From: Colocasia esculenta
Taxonomy: Eukaryota; Streptophyta; Magnoliopsida; Alismatales; Araceae
DNA length: 64,000 nucleotides
Assembly (NCBI GenBank): GCA_014218235.1
Contig: CM024758.1
Span: 99,237,698-99,301,697, forward strand
Reading direction: 5' to 3'
The notes under the pieces are model-generated. The model was not told the DNA's origin, did not search any database, and saw only the letters and a list, made by a program, of their open reading frames with translations. Position numbers and translations under genes: made by a program. This document shows positions 45,620 to 56,230 of this stretch, in pieces; positions within the stretch are counted from its first letter, which is position 1; every line of letters starts with the position of its first letter.

Positions 45620-46971
45620 GGTAATAAGCCTTGAGATTGGATACATGCCAAGTCCTGGGTATGGCTTCGCCACTAGGGGTAGTGAGCTTGTATGAGCCTT
45701 TCCCATGGACTTGTGTGACCTAATAAGGTCCTTCCCATTTTGGGGCGAGCTTGCCGACCGCTCTTCGGGGATCCGAAGCTGAGCAGCGGCGCAAAACTAG
45801 ATCTCCCACGTTGAAGCGCCTTTCCCGAACTCGTGCATTATAATATTGCGCGAGTCGTTGCTGGTAGGAAACAAGATGAATGTTGGCGTCGTTCTGTCGT
45901 TCGCCAAGCATGTCAAGGTTTTCCCGAAGAGCGCAGTTGTTGGCGGCTTCATCAAAGTGGGTTGTTCGGAGGGTGGGGAGAGCTACTTCCAGGGGCACAA
46001 CGGCTTCTGAGCCGTAAGCCAAGTGGAAGGGTGTTTCTCCTGTTGCTACCCGAGCCGTTGTTCGGTGGCACCAAAGCACGTTGGGGAGCTCGTCAATCCA
46101 CGAACCTCCTGTAGTCTCCACCCTTGTGTGGATCCCATGCAGTATGTCGGTTTGGCGTTTTCCACCAAACTGTTTGCCTGGGGATGTGCCACGGAAGTGA
46201 AGTGGTTATAGATCCCGAGCTCAGCGCACTTTTGCTTGAAAAAGGTGCTGTCGAACTGCTTTCCATTGTCGGAGGTGATCACCTTTGGGACACCGAACCG
46301 GCAGAGGAGGTTCTTCCAGACGAACTTCCACGCGGCCTGTTCGGTGATCGTGGCAACAGGTTCAGCTTCGATCCACTTGGTGAAGTAATCGATGGCCACA
46401 AATAGGAACTTCTTCCGCCCTTGGGCCTCTGGGAAGGGGCCCATGATATCAATGCCCCATCTAGCGAAAGGCGAAGTTTGAACAGGCTATGGAGTTGTTC
46501 AGCTGGCTGCTTGATGAGTTGCCCAAACTTCTGACATTCCGGGCACCTCCGAGCGAAGGTCATGCAATCCTTTTGCAGAGAAGGCCACCAGAACCCTGCT
46601 CGAATGATGCTGCGGGCCAGCGCTCTGCCCCCCAAGTGACTGCCGCACAGCCCTTCGTGAACCTCTTCGGTGGTGGCAAGTGCTTCTTGAGGGTTGAGGT
46701 ATCGTAGAAGAGGTCTTGAAAGAGACCGTCGGTATAATTTGCCTTCTACGAGGGTGAAGCGCTGAGAGCGCATCCTGATCTTTCGAGCTTCGCCCTGCTC
46801 GGGCGGAAGCTCACCTCGAAGTAGGTAGGCCAGGAGAGGATCCATCCAGTTCGGAGCTGGTGGGTCTGTCTCGATAGCAGCAACATCCACTTCGGTGCTC
46901 AGCGAGGCGAGCTCTTCAATGAATACAGAACGAGAAGGAGTGATGTCACCTGAGGAGGCCAACTTGGCCAA
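45620..46971 (-). pseudogene. Tat integrase (zinc domain, core, C-terminal part)
   Basis: The frame 46279-46971 has EVHEGLCGSHLGGRALARSI and RRCPECQKFG (HHCC zinc domain). The next (46046-46444) has FLFVAIDYFTKWIEAEPVA and VITSDNGKQFDS with catalytic aspartates, and the last (45720-46121) holds LPNVLWCHRTTARVATGETP and VGDLVLRRC. A few frameshifts lie between them. The C-terminus to about 45620 reads GEAIPRTWHVSNLKAYY-like. It has no chromodomain, as expected for Tat. Confidence 0.85.
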
Positions 46972-47289
46972 TGCATCGGCTCGCGCATTCTGCTCCCGCG
47001 GGACATGTATGACTTCGAAGTAGAGGAGACCCTCTGCTCGGCTCTTGACCTGCTGAAGGTTTGAGTCATGCGGGGCTCTCTTGCTTCAAACTGTCCGTTC
47101 ACCTGGCTGGGAACCAACTGGGAGTCACTGAAGACTCTAAGCCGAAGGGCCCCGAGGTGCTGAGCCAGGCGTATTCCAGACAGTAGTGCTTCGTACTCGG
47201 CGACGTTGTTAGAGGCCGCAAAGCGAAAACGAAGGGCGTACTGGAACTCTAGCCCTTCTGGAGAAGTGAGAACCAAGCCTGCCCCACTC
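46899..47289 (-). pseudogene. Second RNase H (archaeal type) of Tat pol, left part
   Basis: LVLTSPEGLEFQYALRFRFA then SNNVAEYEALLSGIRLA and LRVFSDSQLV: the NxAEYxAL and SDSQLV motifs of the additional RNase H. The upstream strand WELYVDGSS lies on the other side of the nested copia element (53065-53150). Confidence 0.8.
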
Positions 47290-47294
47290 CCTGT

Positions 47295-49105
47295 TGTTGG
47301 CCCTTTCGGTACGGCAGCAAGTTAACCTAGAGGGGGGGGTGAATAGGTTTTCTAAAATCTGAAACAGAAATTTAAACAAAGAAAATTATCACTTGAAGTT
47401 TGGTTAGTTTAGTGTGATAAAGAGTAGTAGTGCGGAAGCAAATAAACAATCACACAAAGGACACAAGGAATTTATCCTGGTTCGGCCCTTCCCACATGGA
47501 AGTCCTACGTCCAGTCCCCAAGCAACCTCTTGGGATTTCACTAACCGAAGGTACAGTCCCCCTCAGGACACTACAACACCCTGGATACCCCACCAGGTCC
47601 TCTTCTCTTTCCCGGGCAAGAAGACAGCCCACTTCTTTTCTAGACTCAGAAGCAAACCTACTTCTTTTACAGGTTCAGAAGTAACCTCCTGGAACAAACC
47701 CCAGTGCGGTTCTGCTAGACTTAAACCCCAGCTAGGTCCTGTTGGTACAAACCCCAACAAGGTTCTGCTAGACACTAACCTCTAGCTAGGTTACACACTG
47801 TATACAGTCCTACAGCTGGACAAGGGTCTTTCTTAGAAAAGAAAGAATAAGACTGAGAGCTAATACAAGATGAACACTATGGACTTAGCTCACAGTCACA
47901 GACTCTCCCCCAAATTACAATGAGCATAGGGAGAAAGGAAGAGAAGAAGGCTTGAAGGCGATGAAGACTTCTGCTTGAAAGCTTCTGTAGATTTGGCTCG
48001 AGCTCTTCTCTCTTTCTCTGAGTGTTTGTGGCGTGAAGGTTCTTCTCACAGTTGTACACTCCTTGAAGGATTTTCAGGAAGGCTCTCTACTTGTTCTTCA
48101 GTCAAGCTTCTTCTTTTATATGAGCAATTTGAATAGATCCGTTGAAGCGATCCGTTGGAGTCCTAGTCGTTGCTCATCTTCTCTTCATTTGTCTCTATCA
48201 GACTCTGGTGGTCTTCGAGGTCTGTAAGCATAGAAGAGACTGTTAGCATAAAAGAGTGTTTACATGAAAACTGTGCATGCTACTGTGTTTCTCTTGACAT
48301 TCCTAAAATAGTAGTTCATATCTATTTGACAAGACTCTGAAATATGCATGCAGCTTTTTGTCAGAGGATATTTGACTTTTTATTTAAGCGCCAAGCATAT
48401 TTGAAATATAAAGGCAATCTGAGTTTGAACAGAATCCATGAAGAAATCGTTATGAGCATGACTTATGAAATCGTTATGTGAAGAGTCGTTGCTCATTTGT
48501 AAACAAATCGTTGAACAAATCGATGTGATCATTTATGAAATCGTTATACAAGCAAATCGTTATGATCAATAAAGAAATCGATGTGATCACTTATGAAATC
48601 GTTATGAGATCAATTTCTTATCAAATCGTTGCGAAGGCAAATCGATGTGGGGTAAATCGTTGCACTCACTTATCAAATCGTTATGAGCCTTAATGAATTG
48701 ATGTGAGAATCAAATCGTTGTTCTCACTTAAGAAATCGTTACGGCCACTTAGCGAATCGTTGTGAGATTGATTTCTTAACAAATTGATGCGCTCACTTAA
48801 CAAATCGTTGTAGCACTATATGAAATCAGATCAAATCGTTATAGCGCTTGTTACTATGGCACTTAAAACTGAAATCGATGTATATGAATTAAACATCGAC
48901 TTTATCATTATAGTGCGCCTTATTGCATCAATGAGAGACTTAGCATTTTGCTATGGGATTGATGCGACACATATGAAACAAAAATATTTATGAAAACCTA
49001 TATTTTGTATTTTCGCAATATATATTTTGTTATCATCTAAATGCATCATATATTTTGTTATCAACAAAATACCAAGATCACAGATAACCATAGAGTGGTT
49101 CAACA
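47295..49105 (-). repeat. 3' LTR of gag-only copia element (1811 bp)
   Basis: Plus-strand ends tgttggccc and ...gtggttcaaca. TATA box tataaaag (minus strand) at 48113-48120. Confidence 0.93.
48441..48900. repeat. atcgtt-type array in copia LTR
   Basis: More than a dozen (a)aatcgtt or atcgatgtg cores, mostly 17-30 bp apart, degenerate relatives of the 59-bp array at 33303-33952. They lie upstream of TATA in transcription direction. Confidence 0.8.
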
Positions 49106-49400
49106 ATCTCCCCTTTTTTGGTGATGAGAAAATTTATGCGAATTTTCTGAATGAAAAAAAATTTAAGCAGAAAATTCATAGAGCATACTTACTCTCCCCC
49201 TTTTTTGTCAATAATCCAAAAAGGTCTTACCCTGTATCTCCTTCTTTTTGAGAGAGTTTCTTACCATAGAGGGGTTCAAACTTTTCTCCCCTTACTCTTT
49301 ACTCCCCCTTAATCAGAGCTCCCCCTTAATGAGAGGCTCTATCACTGCCTTGAGCACCCTTTGTTCCTGATGCTCCAAGGCTTCCCTACAAACAACTCAT
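49106..49400 (-). other. 3' untranslated part with multiple polypurine tracts
   Basis: Minus strand: taagggggag occurs twice near 49300-49340, further tracts near 49195-49205 and 49280, and the last, aaaaaaggggagat, abuts the LTR. Only the last is the expected plus-strand primer. Confidence 0.7.
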
Positions 49401-51172
49401 TCAGATGTAGGTACCCAAAACTTTTTGGGTCCTTGATGGTTAGAGGCATGAAAGTATCCTTTCGGAATCCAAACTAAGTGCTTGGTTGTGCAGGTGTTTA
49501 CTATGTGTCCTAGTTTATTGCAATGAGAACAATGAAAATACTGTGTTTTACAGTTCTATTGCTTTTATGACACTTTCCAGAATCCTTTTTCACTTGATGA
49601 GTTTTGTTTATTTGAAAAGCCTGTTCTTGAGGAGTGATGGATTCTTTTACAAATTTTGGTGATGGATACTGTTCAGCAGATTTAACTTGTTTTCCTTTTT
49701 TGAGGATTTGTATCCAATACCTTGCTTATTTTTTCCAGATTTTGATCCTTTTAAGCATAGGGCTAATGATGTTTTTCCATTAGTTAGTTTACTAACTAAT
49801 TCCTTTAAATATACGTTTTCTTCAGTTAGAGTTTTAATTTTCCTACTAACTCTAACTTCTCATCATCCTTTCTTTTAACTTTTCATTTTGAAGAGAGTTA
49901 TTATCCTTGCATTCTTTTAACTGCTCTTCTAACTGTTCCAATTCTGACTTAAGATCAGAATTAGTATTTTCTAAACAGGTAAGGTTGCTCTTGAGATTTT
50001 TTAGTTCTTTTACCACAACCTTATGCTTATTATATAGTTCATTAACGACTTCTTCTAAGTCTTCTGATTCTGACCCTGAATCTGTGCATGAATTGAATGA
50101 GGGTTCAGAGTGTACCTCATCTAGTCCTACCATGAGGGCTAGATTTACCTGCTCATTTTCTGATCCTGAGCTTGATGAGCTTGATGATTCTGAGTTTGAG
50201 GCCTCATCATTTTCCCAAGCAGCTGCCATGGCTTTTCTCTTGAATTTCTTGTGCTGCTTCTTGTGCCTTTCAGTTTGACCAGTCTTTCTGAGCCTTGGAC
50301 AATCTGGTCTTAGATGTCCAGGTTTCCTGCATTCATAGCACACAGGTTCTTTTTCTTTCTTTCTTCTTTTGGATCCTTCTCGATCCGTTTTTCTTCTTCT
50401 TCTTCAAAAGCTTCTGAAGCTTGGACAATACTTCATCAACATTGTTGTCTTCAGAATCTGCATGTTGAGAACTAGAAGAAGAGCCAGAAGGAGCTGCTAC
50501 AGCTTTAAGAGCGTTAGTGCATTTTATTTTAGATGAACTTTCAGAAAATCGCTCCATATTATTTCATGTGCCATGAGAGAACCTATCAGATTATCGATCG
50601 ATAATTTGGTCAAATCATGGGCTTCTTCAATGGCAGTTACCTTAGGTGTCCATGATATAGTTAAGGACCTAAGTATTTTTCTAACATTTTCTTCATCAGA
50701 AAGATTTTTACCTAGAGAGCTTAAACTTGCTACTATGGTTGAAAAACGATTATACATAGTAGTAATGTCTTCATGAGGAAGCATTTTAAATTGTTCATAT
50801 TGTGATACTAGAATATATATCCTAGTTTGCTTCACTTTATCTGTTCCTTCATAAGTTGCCTGCAGTTTATCCCATATATCTTTGGCAGATTTGCATGCAG
50901 ACACTCTACTAAATTCCTTTTTAGATAAAGCGCAACATAAATAGTTTTTGGCTTAAGTTTAGTGATAACTTTATCTTATCCGCTGCTGTGATATTAGTAG
51001 TGTTTTCAGCAGGGACAAAAACAAAATCACCTACCTCAATTACCTGCCACAGATCAAAGTCTGTGCCTCGAATGAAGCATTCCATCCTCATCTTCCAGTA
51101 TTGATAGTCTTCTCCGTTGAAGAATGGAGGTCTGGTGACTGATTAGCCTTCAGCATATCCTTGTGCTGCCAT
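49401..51172 (-). pseudogene. Copia gag of the gag-only element
   Basis: Starts at the ATG 51170-51172 (MAAQGYAEG), with an in-frame stop at codon 10, then RPPFFNGEDYQYWKMRMECF. The core (50524-50904) has SACKSAKDIWDKLQATYEGT and QYEQFKMLPHEDITTMYNRF; 49852-50343 has CYECRKPGHLRPDC, an acidic serine tract and a coiled coil (LKSELEQLEEQLKECKDN); the end has CSHCNKLGHIVNTC and FWVPTSE before a stop at 49401-49403. It ends where pol would begin in the relative at 30213, so pol is missing rather than degraded. Frameshifts at about 50540 and 50340 and the early stop mean this copy may not make full Gag. Confidence 0.85.
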
Positions 51173-51220
51173 GGATCTTTCCTCTAAGATCGTTGGATCT
51201 TCTTGAAGGTTCAGAGACCC

Positions 51221-51232
51221 GCTCTGATACCA
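51221..51232 (-). other. Primer-binding site (initiator tRNA-Met)
   Basis: Minus strand tggtatcagagc, two bases after the 5' LTR end. Confidence 0.88.
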
Positions 51233-51234
51233 CT

Positions 51235-53059
51235 TGTTGCCCTTTCGGTATGGCAGCAAGCTAACCTAGAGGGGGGGTGAATAGGTTTTCTAAAATCTGA
51301 AACAGAAACTTAAACAAAGAAAATTATCACTTGAAAGTTTGGTTAGTTTAGTGTGATAAGAGTAGTAGTGCGTAAGCAAATAAACAATCACACAAAGGAC
51401 ACAAGGAATTTATCCTGTTCGGCCCTTCCCACATGGAAGTCCTACGTCCAGTCCCCAAGCAACCTCTTGGGATTTCACTAACCGAAGGTACAGTCCCCCT
51501 CAAGGACACTACAACACCCTGGATACCCCACTAGGTCTTCTTCTCTTTCCCGGGCAAGAAGGCAACCCACTTCTTTTCTAGGCTCAGAAGCAAACCTACT
51601 TCTTTTACAGGTTCAGAAGTAACCTCCTGGAACAAACCCCAGTGCGGTTCTGCTAGACTTAAACCCCCAGCTAGGTCCTGTTGGTACAAACCCCAACAAG
51701 GTTCTGCTAGACACTAACCTCTAGCTAGGTTACACACTGTATACAGTCCTACAGCTGGACAAGGGTCTTTCTTAGAAAAGAAAAAACAAGACAGAGCTAA
51801 TACAAGATGAACACTATGGACTTAGCTCACAGTCACAGACTCTCCCCCAAGATTACAATGAGCATAGGGAGAAAGGAAGAGAAGAAGGCTTGAAGGGGAT
51901 GAAGACTTCTGCTTGAAAGCTTCTGTAGATTTGGCTCGAGCTCTTCTCTCTTTCTCTGAGTGTTTGTGGCGTGAAGGTTCTTCTCACAGTTGTACACTCC
52001 TTGAAGGATTTTCAGGAAGGCTCTCTACTTGTTCTTCAGCCAAGCTTCTTTTTTTATATGAGCAATTTGAATAGATCCGTTGAAGCGATCCGTTGGAGTC
52101 CTAGCCTTGCTCATCTTCTCTTCATTTGTCTCTATCAGACTCTGGTGGTCTTCGAGGTCTGTAAGCATAGAAGAGACTGTTAGCATAAAAGAGTGTTACA
52201 TGAAAACTGTGCATGCTACTGTGTTTCTCTTGACATTCCTAAAATAGTAGTTCATATCTATTTGACAAGACTCTGAAATATGCATGCAGCTTTTTGTCAG
52301 AGGATATTTGACTTTTTATTAAGTGCCAAGCATATTTAAATATAAAGGCAATCTGAGTTTGAACAGAATCCATGAAGAAATCGTTATGAGCATGACTTAT
52401 GAAATCGTTATATGAGAGTCGTTGCTCATTTGTAAACAAATCGTTGAACAAATCGATGTGATCATTTATGAAATCGTTATCCAAGCAAATCGTTATGATC
52501 TCCTGAAGAAATCGTTATGATCAATAAAGAAATCGATGTAATCACTTATGAAATCGTTATGAGATCAATTTCTTATCAAATCGTTGCGAAGACAAATCGA
52601 TGTGAGGGCAAATCGTTGCACTCACTTATCAAATCGTTATGAGCCTTAATGAATCGATGTGAGAATCAAATCGTTGTTCTCACTTAAGAAATCGTTACGG
52701 CCACTTAGTGAATCGTTGTGAGATCGATTTCTTAACAAATTGATGCGCTCACTTAACAAACGTTGTAGCACTATATGAAATCAGATCAAATCGTTATAGC
52801 GCTTGTTACTATGGCACTTAAAACTGAAATCGATGTATATGAATTAAACATCGACTTTATCATTATAGTGCGCCTTATTGCATCATGAGAGACTTAGCAT
52901 TTTGCTATGGGATTGATGCGACACATATGAAACAAAAATATTTATGAAAACCTATATTTGTTATTTCCGCAATATATATTTTGTTATCATCTAAATGCAT
53001 CATATATTTTGTTATCACCAAAATACCAAGATCACAGATAACCATAGAGTGGTTCAACA
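51235..53059 (-). repeat. 5' LTR of gag-only copia element (1825 bp)
   Basis: Plus-strand ends tgttgcccttt and ...gtggttcaaca. TATA-like tataaaaa at 52051-52058 (minus strand). The atcgtt array occupies 52374-52856. Confidence 0.93.
52374..52856. repeat. atcgtt-type array, second LTR copy
   Basis: Same array as 48441-48900, with one extra unit (near 52500-52520) relative to the other LTR. Confidence 0.8.
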
Positions 53060-53064
53060 CCTGT

Positions 53065-53565
53065 GACACAAGAGGACCCATCCACGTAGAGCTCCCATGG
53101 GGGCTCGTTGGTTAATGGCGGGTCCTGCTCAGTAGGGAGTGTGCATTCTGCGACGAAATCCGCCAATGCTTGCGCCTTGATTGCTGTCCTTGGTCGGAAG
53201 CTGACGTCGAACTCGCCCAGCTCTATGGCCCATTTGACAAGCCTGCCGGAAGCCTCTGGCCGCTGAAGGATAGACTTCAGTGGTTGGTCGGTGAGGACCG
53301 TCACTAAATGGGCCTGAAAATAGGGCCTGAGCTTCCGAGCAGCCGTGACCAGAGCAAGGGCAAGTTTTTTTGCTCGAGGGTACCTCCTTTCGGCTTCCTG
53401 GAGGACCCTGCTGATGTAGTACACCGGATGCTGCGACGCTCCCTCTTCTCTGATTAGAACCGCGCTGATGGAGTGTTCGGTAACCGAAAGGTATACGAAC
53501 AGTGGTCTCCGAGCACTGGCTTTGAGAGAATCGGTGGGGCCGCCAAGTATGCCTTCAGCTCAGTG
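53065..53565 (-). pseudogene. First RNase H of Tat pol and start of second RNase H
   Basis: Minus strand VYYISRVLQEAERRYPRAKK, LVTVLTDQPLKSIL and WAIELGEFDVSFRPR are the gypsy RNase H; PPWELYVDGSSCVTG starts the second RNase H. The copia insertion follows directly. Upstream (to about 53565) LKAYLAAPPILS-like residues mark the end of reverse transcriptase, after which the element is cut off. Confidence 0.85.
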
Positions 53566-53967
53566 ATAATTGGGACAATATAATGTGTTATGAATGAATA
53601 TGAGAATGTATACTTTCTTGTGTCTTATATTCATGTGGTTGTCTTTTATATTCTTACTGGACGCTTGTGTGAGATATCCTTGGCGAGACTTCAGTCTATT
53701 CGCGGAGGCGGGTCTGGATATGGAGCATTGTTGAGCATAAACATCCAGGGTCGCTATAGTTGGTATCAGAGCATGGTCCAGGAGAATATGAAAGACATTA
53801 AGGTTACAATGTCCCAAGACATGGTTTACTGTCCATTGCTGGTAGTAAGTCTATGGTTTTACGTGGTTGGCACGTGTTTTCAGGTGTGTAACTTGTGTAT
53901 AATTGTGTGTATGTGTTTGTGTGGTTGGTAGCTTTTAAGTGGTTTGCTAAGAATTAGTGTGGGTAAC
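53566..53967 (+). other. Gypsy LTR tail, primer site and leader (fragment)
   Basis: An LTR-like end (...catccagggtcgctata) is followed by gttggtatcagagcatggtc, the tRNA-Met primer site (53761-53772), then an uncharacterised leader to 53967. Only this piece of the element remains; its left border cuts into Tat pol. Confidence 0.6.
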
Positions 53968-56230
53968 TGTCACGCCCTGACATTTAGCAGCGAAAAATAA
54001 ACGTCGAGAGCGTGGGCGATACAAGTGTACGTATCACAGTCGAATAAATCAAAGTAACAACTAAATATAACACAAGATATGAGATAATAATATTGCCAGC
54101 CAACATAATCTTTATTTCATTCCAACAACTAGTATAGACGGCTTACATAGTCAGAGCCAATAACTGTGCCCAATATTGTTCCTCAAATACATTTGACTCA
54201 ATAAAAGAAACCTAACTATTACAGACTCTATGAACTCTAACTTCAATGGGTGACATGCTAAGTAGACTGGTATGCTTGAACAGCTCATCACTCGTCCCCA
54301 ATCCCATCATTCTCTAGCTCCTCATATTCATCACCTGAAAATGTTAAGGAAAGCAGGTGTGAGCGCACTAGCGCCCAATAGGATTTACATCTCATGGTGC
54401 GGGCATGCTTTACGTAGTTAACATGTTAACATTGGCAATACTATCATGCAATACTCATAACAATAACTATAGTGACAAATCCAAACGATAACATGTACGA
54501 GTATGACGATTCTCATGTAGGACGGAACGATTATCAATGAGATAGATAACAGAACGGTCACTTAACATGTAGGGGAAATTCAATAGCATGTAGCTTGTAC
54601 AATAGATTTTCTCAAGTTGAATTCGTAGAATTCTAATGGACAATGACATGTAGGATTCAATAACGATGATGAGTACAATAGAATTGGCCATTTAACATAT
54701 AACAGTCAATCAATCAATCATTCATTCAATAACAATTTGAAATTACCCAGATCAATCTTGCATTCAATTAGGTGATTGTCGGACACCTCATTGGGTTATA
54801 TACCCTCGCTCGCGATTAAGTATTTCGGGTGCTCCTCCCAGGACCAAACAAGGCCCTATTTGCACAGGCATAGTTGTGAACCGAAGTTCCAATAGTTTTT
54901 TGTAATGCCATTCATTCACTTATGGCCAACATGATTTTTCAAGTAATGGACAATGATGAACTAATGATCATGTCAATGATGATAGAGAACAATGCAAGGT
55001 GACATGATCCAGATTATTTCGGCAGCATAACAGCTTATTCTCATTAGTTCAATCTTTATACTTAATGGCTTGGTTTCAATGTTATCAAATCACTCTCTCG
55101 AGAAGTAGATAAGAAAGTAAGTGCATTCTATCTTCCGGGTACTTCATTGGTACAACCAGCTCAGTCTTCATGAGGGAATCCATGAAGTACGGAGATTTAC
55201 GGAGGTCTTAGAGAAAAGGTCGCTAGTTTATCGATACGGAATGACCGACCGAGAGCTTCCAAATCCCCAAGAAAGGGCTGCCTATATGTGCAAAGTGACA
55301 TGTAGAGCGTGTCTCAATCCACAATCCACCAGTTAAAACGAGACGAAAAGTAATTAACAAACATGCATGACATGTATGCAATTCAATTCTATCACATGGT
55401 TGCAGTGCTTTTAGCATATAATCACTTCTCAATTTTATGGACAAGATGGAATATAATCATAGCATGTAACAATCACATGATCACATGGATGTATTCAATC
55501 AATCATTTACACATAGAATAGATGTTCATACTCTTACGATTTCATGTAGGTTAAACGCTTTTAGGCCATTGCATAACTATATGACATGGTGTAACTTAAG
55601 AACATGCATAAACTAGACTGGACAGTTCATTAAAGAAGTCTCGGGTCGGCTTTGAAATCGCGTTCGAACTAGTGGACGCACTTCAAGAAACCGATACACA
55701 GACAAATACCGGTTCTGCAATAAGTAACAAAATCGCGACATACTATAGTGTCGCCTTCATGATCAAATCGCGACGGACATCCCTATCGCGTTCATAACGA
55801 GACAGGTACAGTGTCGCCCACATCCTTGAATCGCGACGGTCACCACTGTCGCGTTCACGTCTCTCTCTGAATCGCGACGGGTCGACCGTCACGTTCATGA
55901 GATAGGTTTTTAAAAAATGAATATAAAAATACAGTAGAATCTTTGGGCGGGAAACGAATATAATCGCGACGGCATATGCCGTCGCATTCATGACTGGCAC
56001 TGAAAACAAGCAGTGCACAGTACATTTAACGTGTCAGAACGGTCACGTCAGGGTCAAAATTGCGACATAGGGCACGGTCGCATTTCACATGAACGCGTCG
56101 GACTAGTACGTCGCGTTCATGCATGCAAGAACGCGACGTCTGATCCCGTCGCGTTTTGGTTTCTTACCTGAAAACACAGAAAACAGGCACATGATTTATG
56201 CAACACTTATAACTTCTAATCTAGGGCTTT
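53968..56230 (-). repeat. Gypsy LTR, minus orientation, truncated by Tekay insertion
   Basis: The left end tgtcacgccctgaca reads ...cagggcgtgaca on the minus strand, like the LTR end at 22808. Further in, gatgtaaatcctattgggcg and ttttcaggtgatgaa match the 22410-22480 region of that LTR, which sets family and orientation. No primer site follows on the left, so it may be a solo LTR or the 3' LTR's partner is elsewhere. The right part is displaced by the Tekay element at 56231. Confidence 0.65.
55659..56153. repeat. Array of ten dyads CGCGAC-N10-GTCGCG
   Basis: Units begin at 55659, 55734, 55769, 55798, 55832, 55873, 55965, 56061, 56094 and 56132. Eight have exactly 10 bases between half-sites and two have 9; the spacers differ from unit to unit, except for a frequent gg start. 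Many are followed by ttcat and preceded by tgaat or atgaa. Confidence 0.88.

Larger units (their letters stand above)
47295..53059 (-). mobile_element. Gag-only copia element (TR-GAG type), complete, TSD cctgt
   Basis: LTRs 47295-49105 and 51235-53059 flank only 2.1 kb of internal DNA holding a tRNA-Met primer site, gag and polypurine tracts; no protease, integrase, reverse transcriptase or RNase H. Target duplication cctgt (47290-47294 and 53060-53064) is perfect. This fits the non-autonomous class described as terminal-repeat retrotransposons with GAG. LTRs are nearly identical, so insertion is recent. Pol must come from a relative, possibly like 29247-34144. It sits within the RNase H region of a Tat element. 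Confidence 0.92.
41651..53565 (-). mobile_element. Tat-like Ty3/gypsy element with antisense extra gene, minus strand
   Basis: 3' LTR 41651-42322, then (on the plus strand) a spliced extra gene 42709-45286, then on the minus strand integrase 45620-46971, a second (archaeal-type) RNase H, and the first RNase H at 53065-53565. Dual RNase H and an extra antisense frame between pol and 3' LTR are hallmarks of the Tat lineage. It is interrupted by a gag-only copia element and truncated at about 53565; reverse transcriptase, protease, gag and 5' LTR are not visible here. Confidence 0.85.

Noticed and set aside
55659..56153. CRISPR-like repeats with variable spacers
   Set aside because: Half-sites of 6 bp with 10-bp spacers in a plant retrotransposon LTR do not match any CRISPR architecture.
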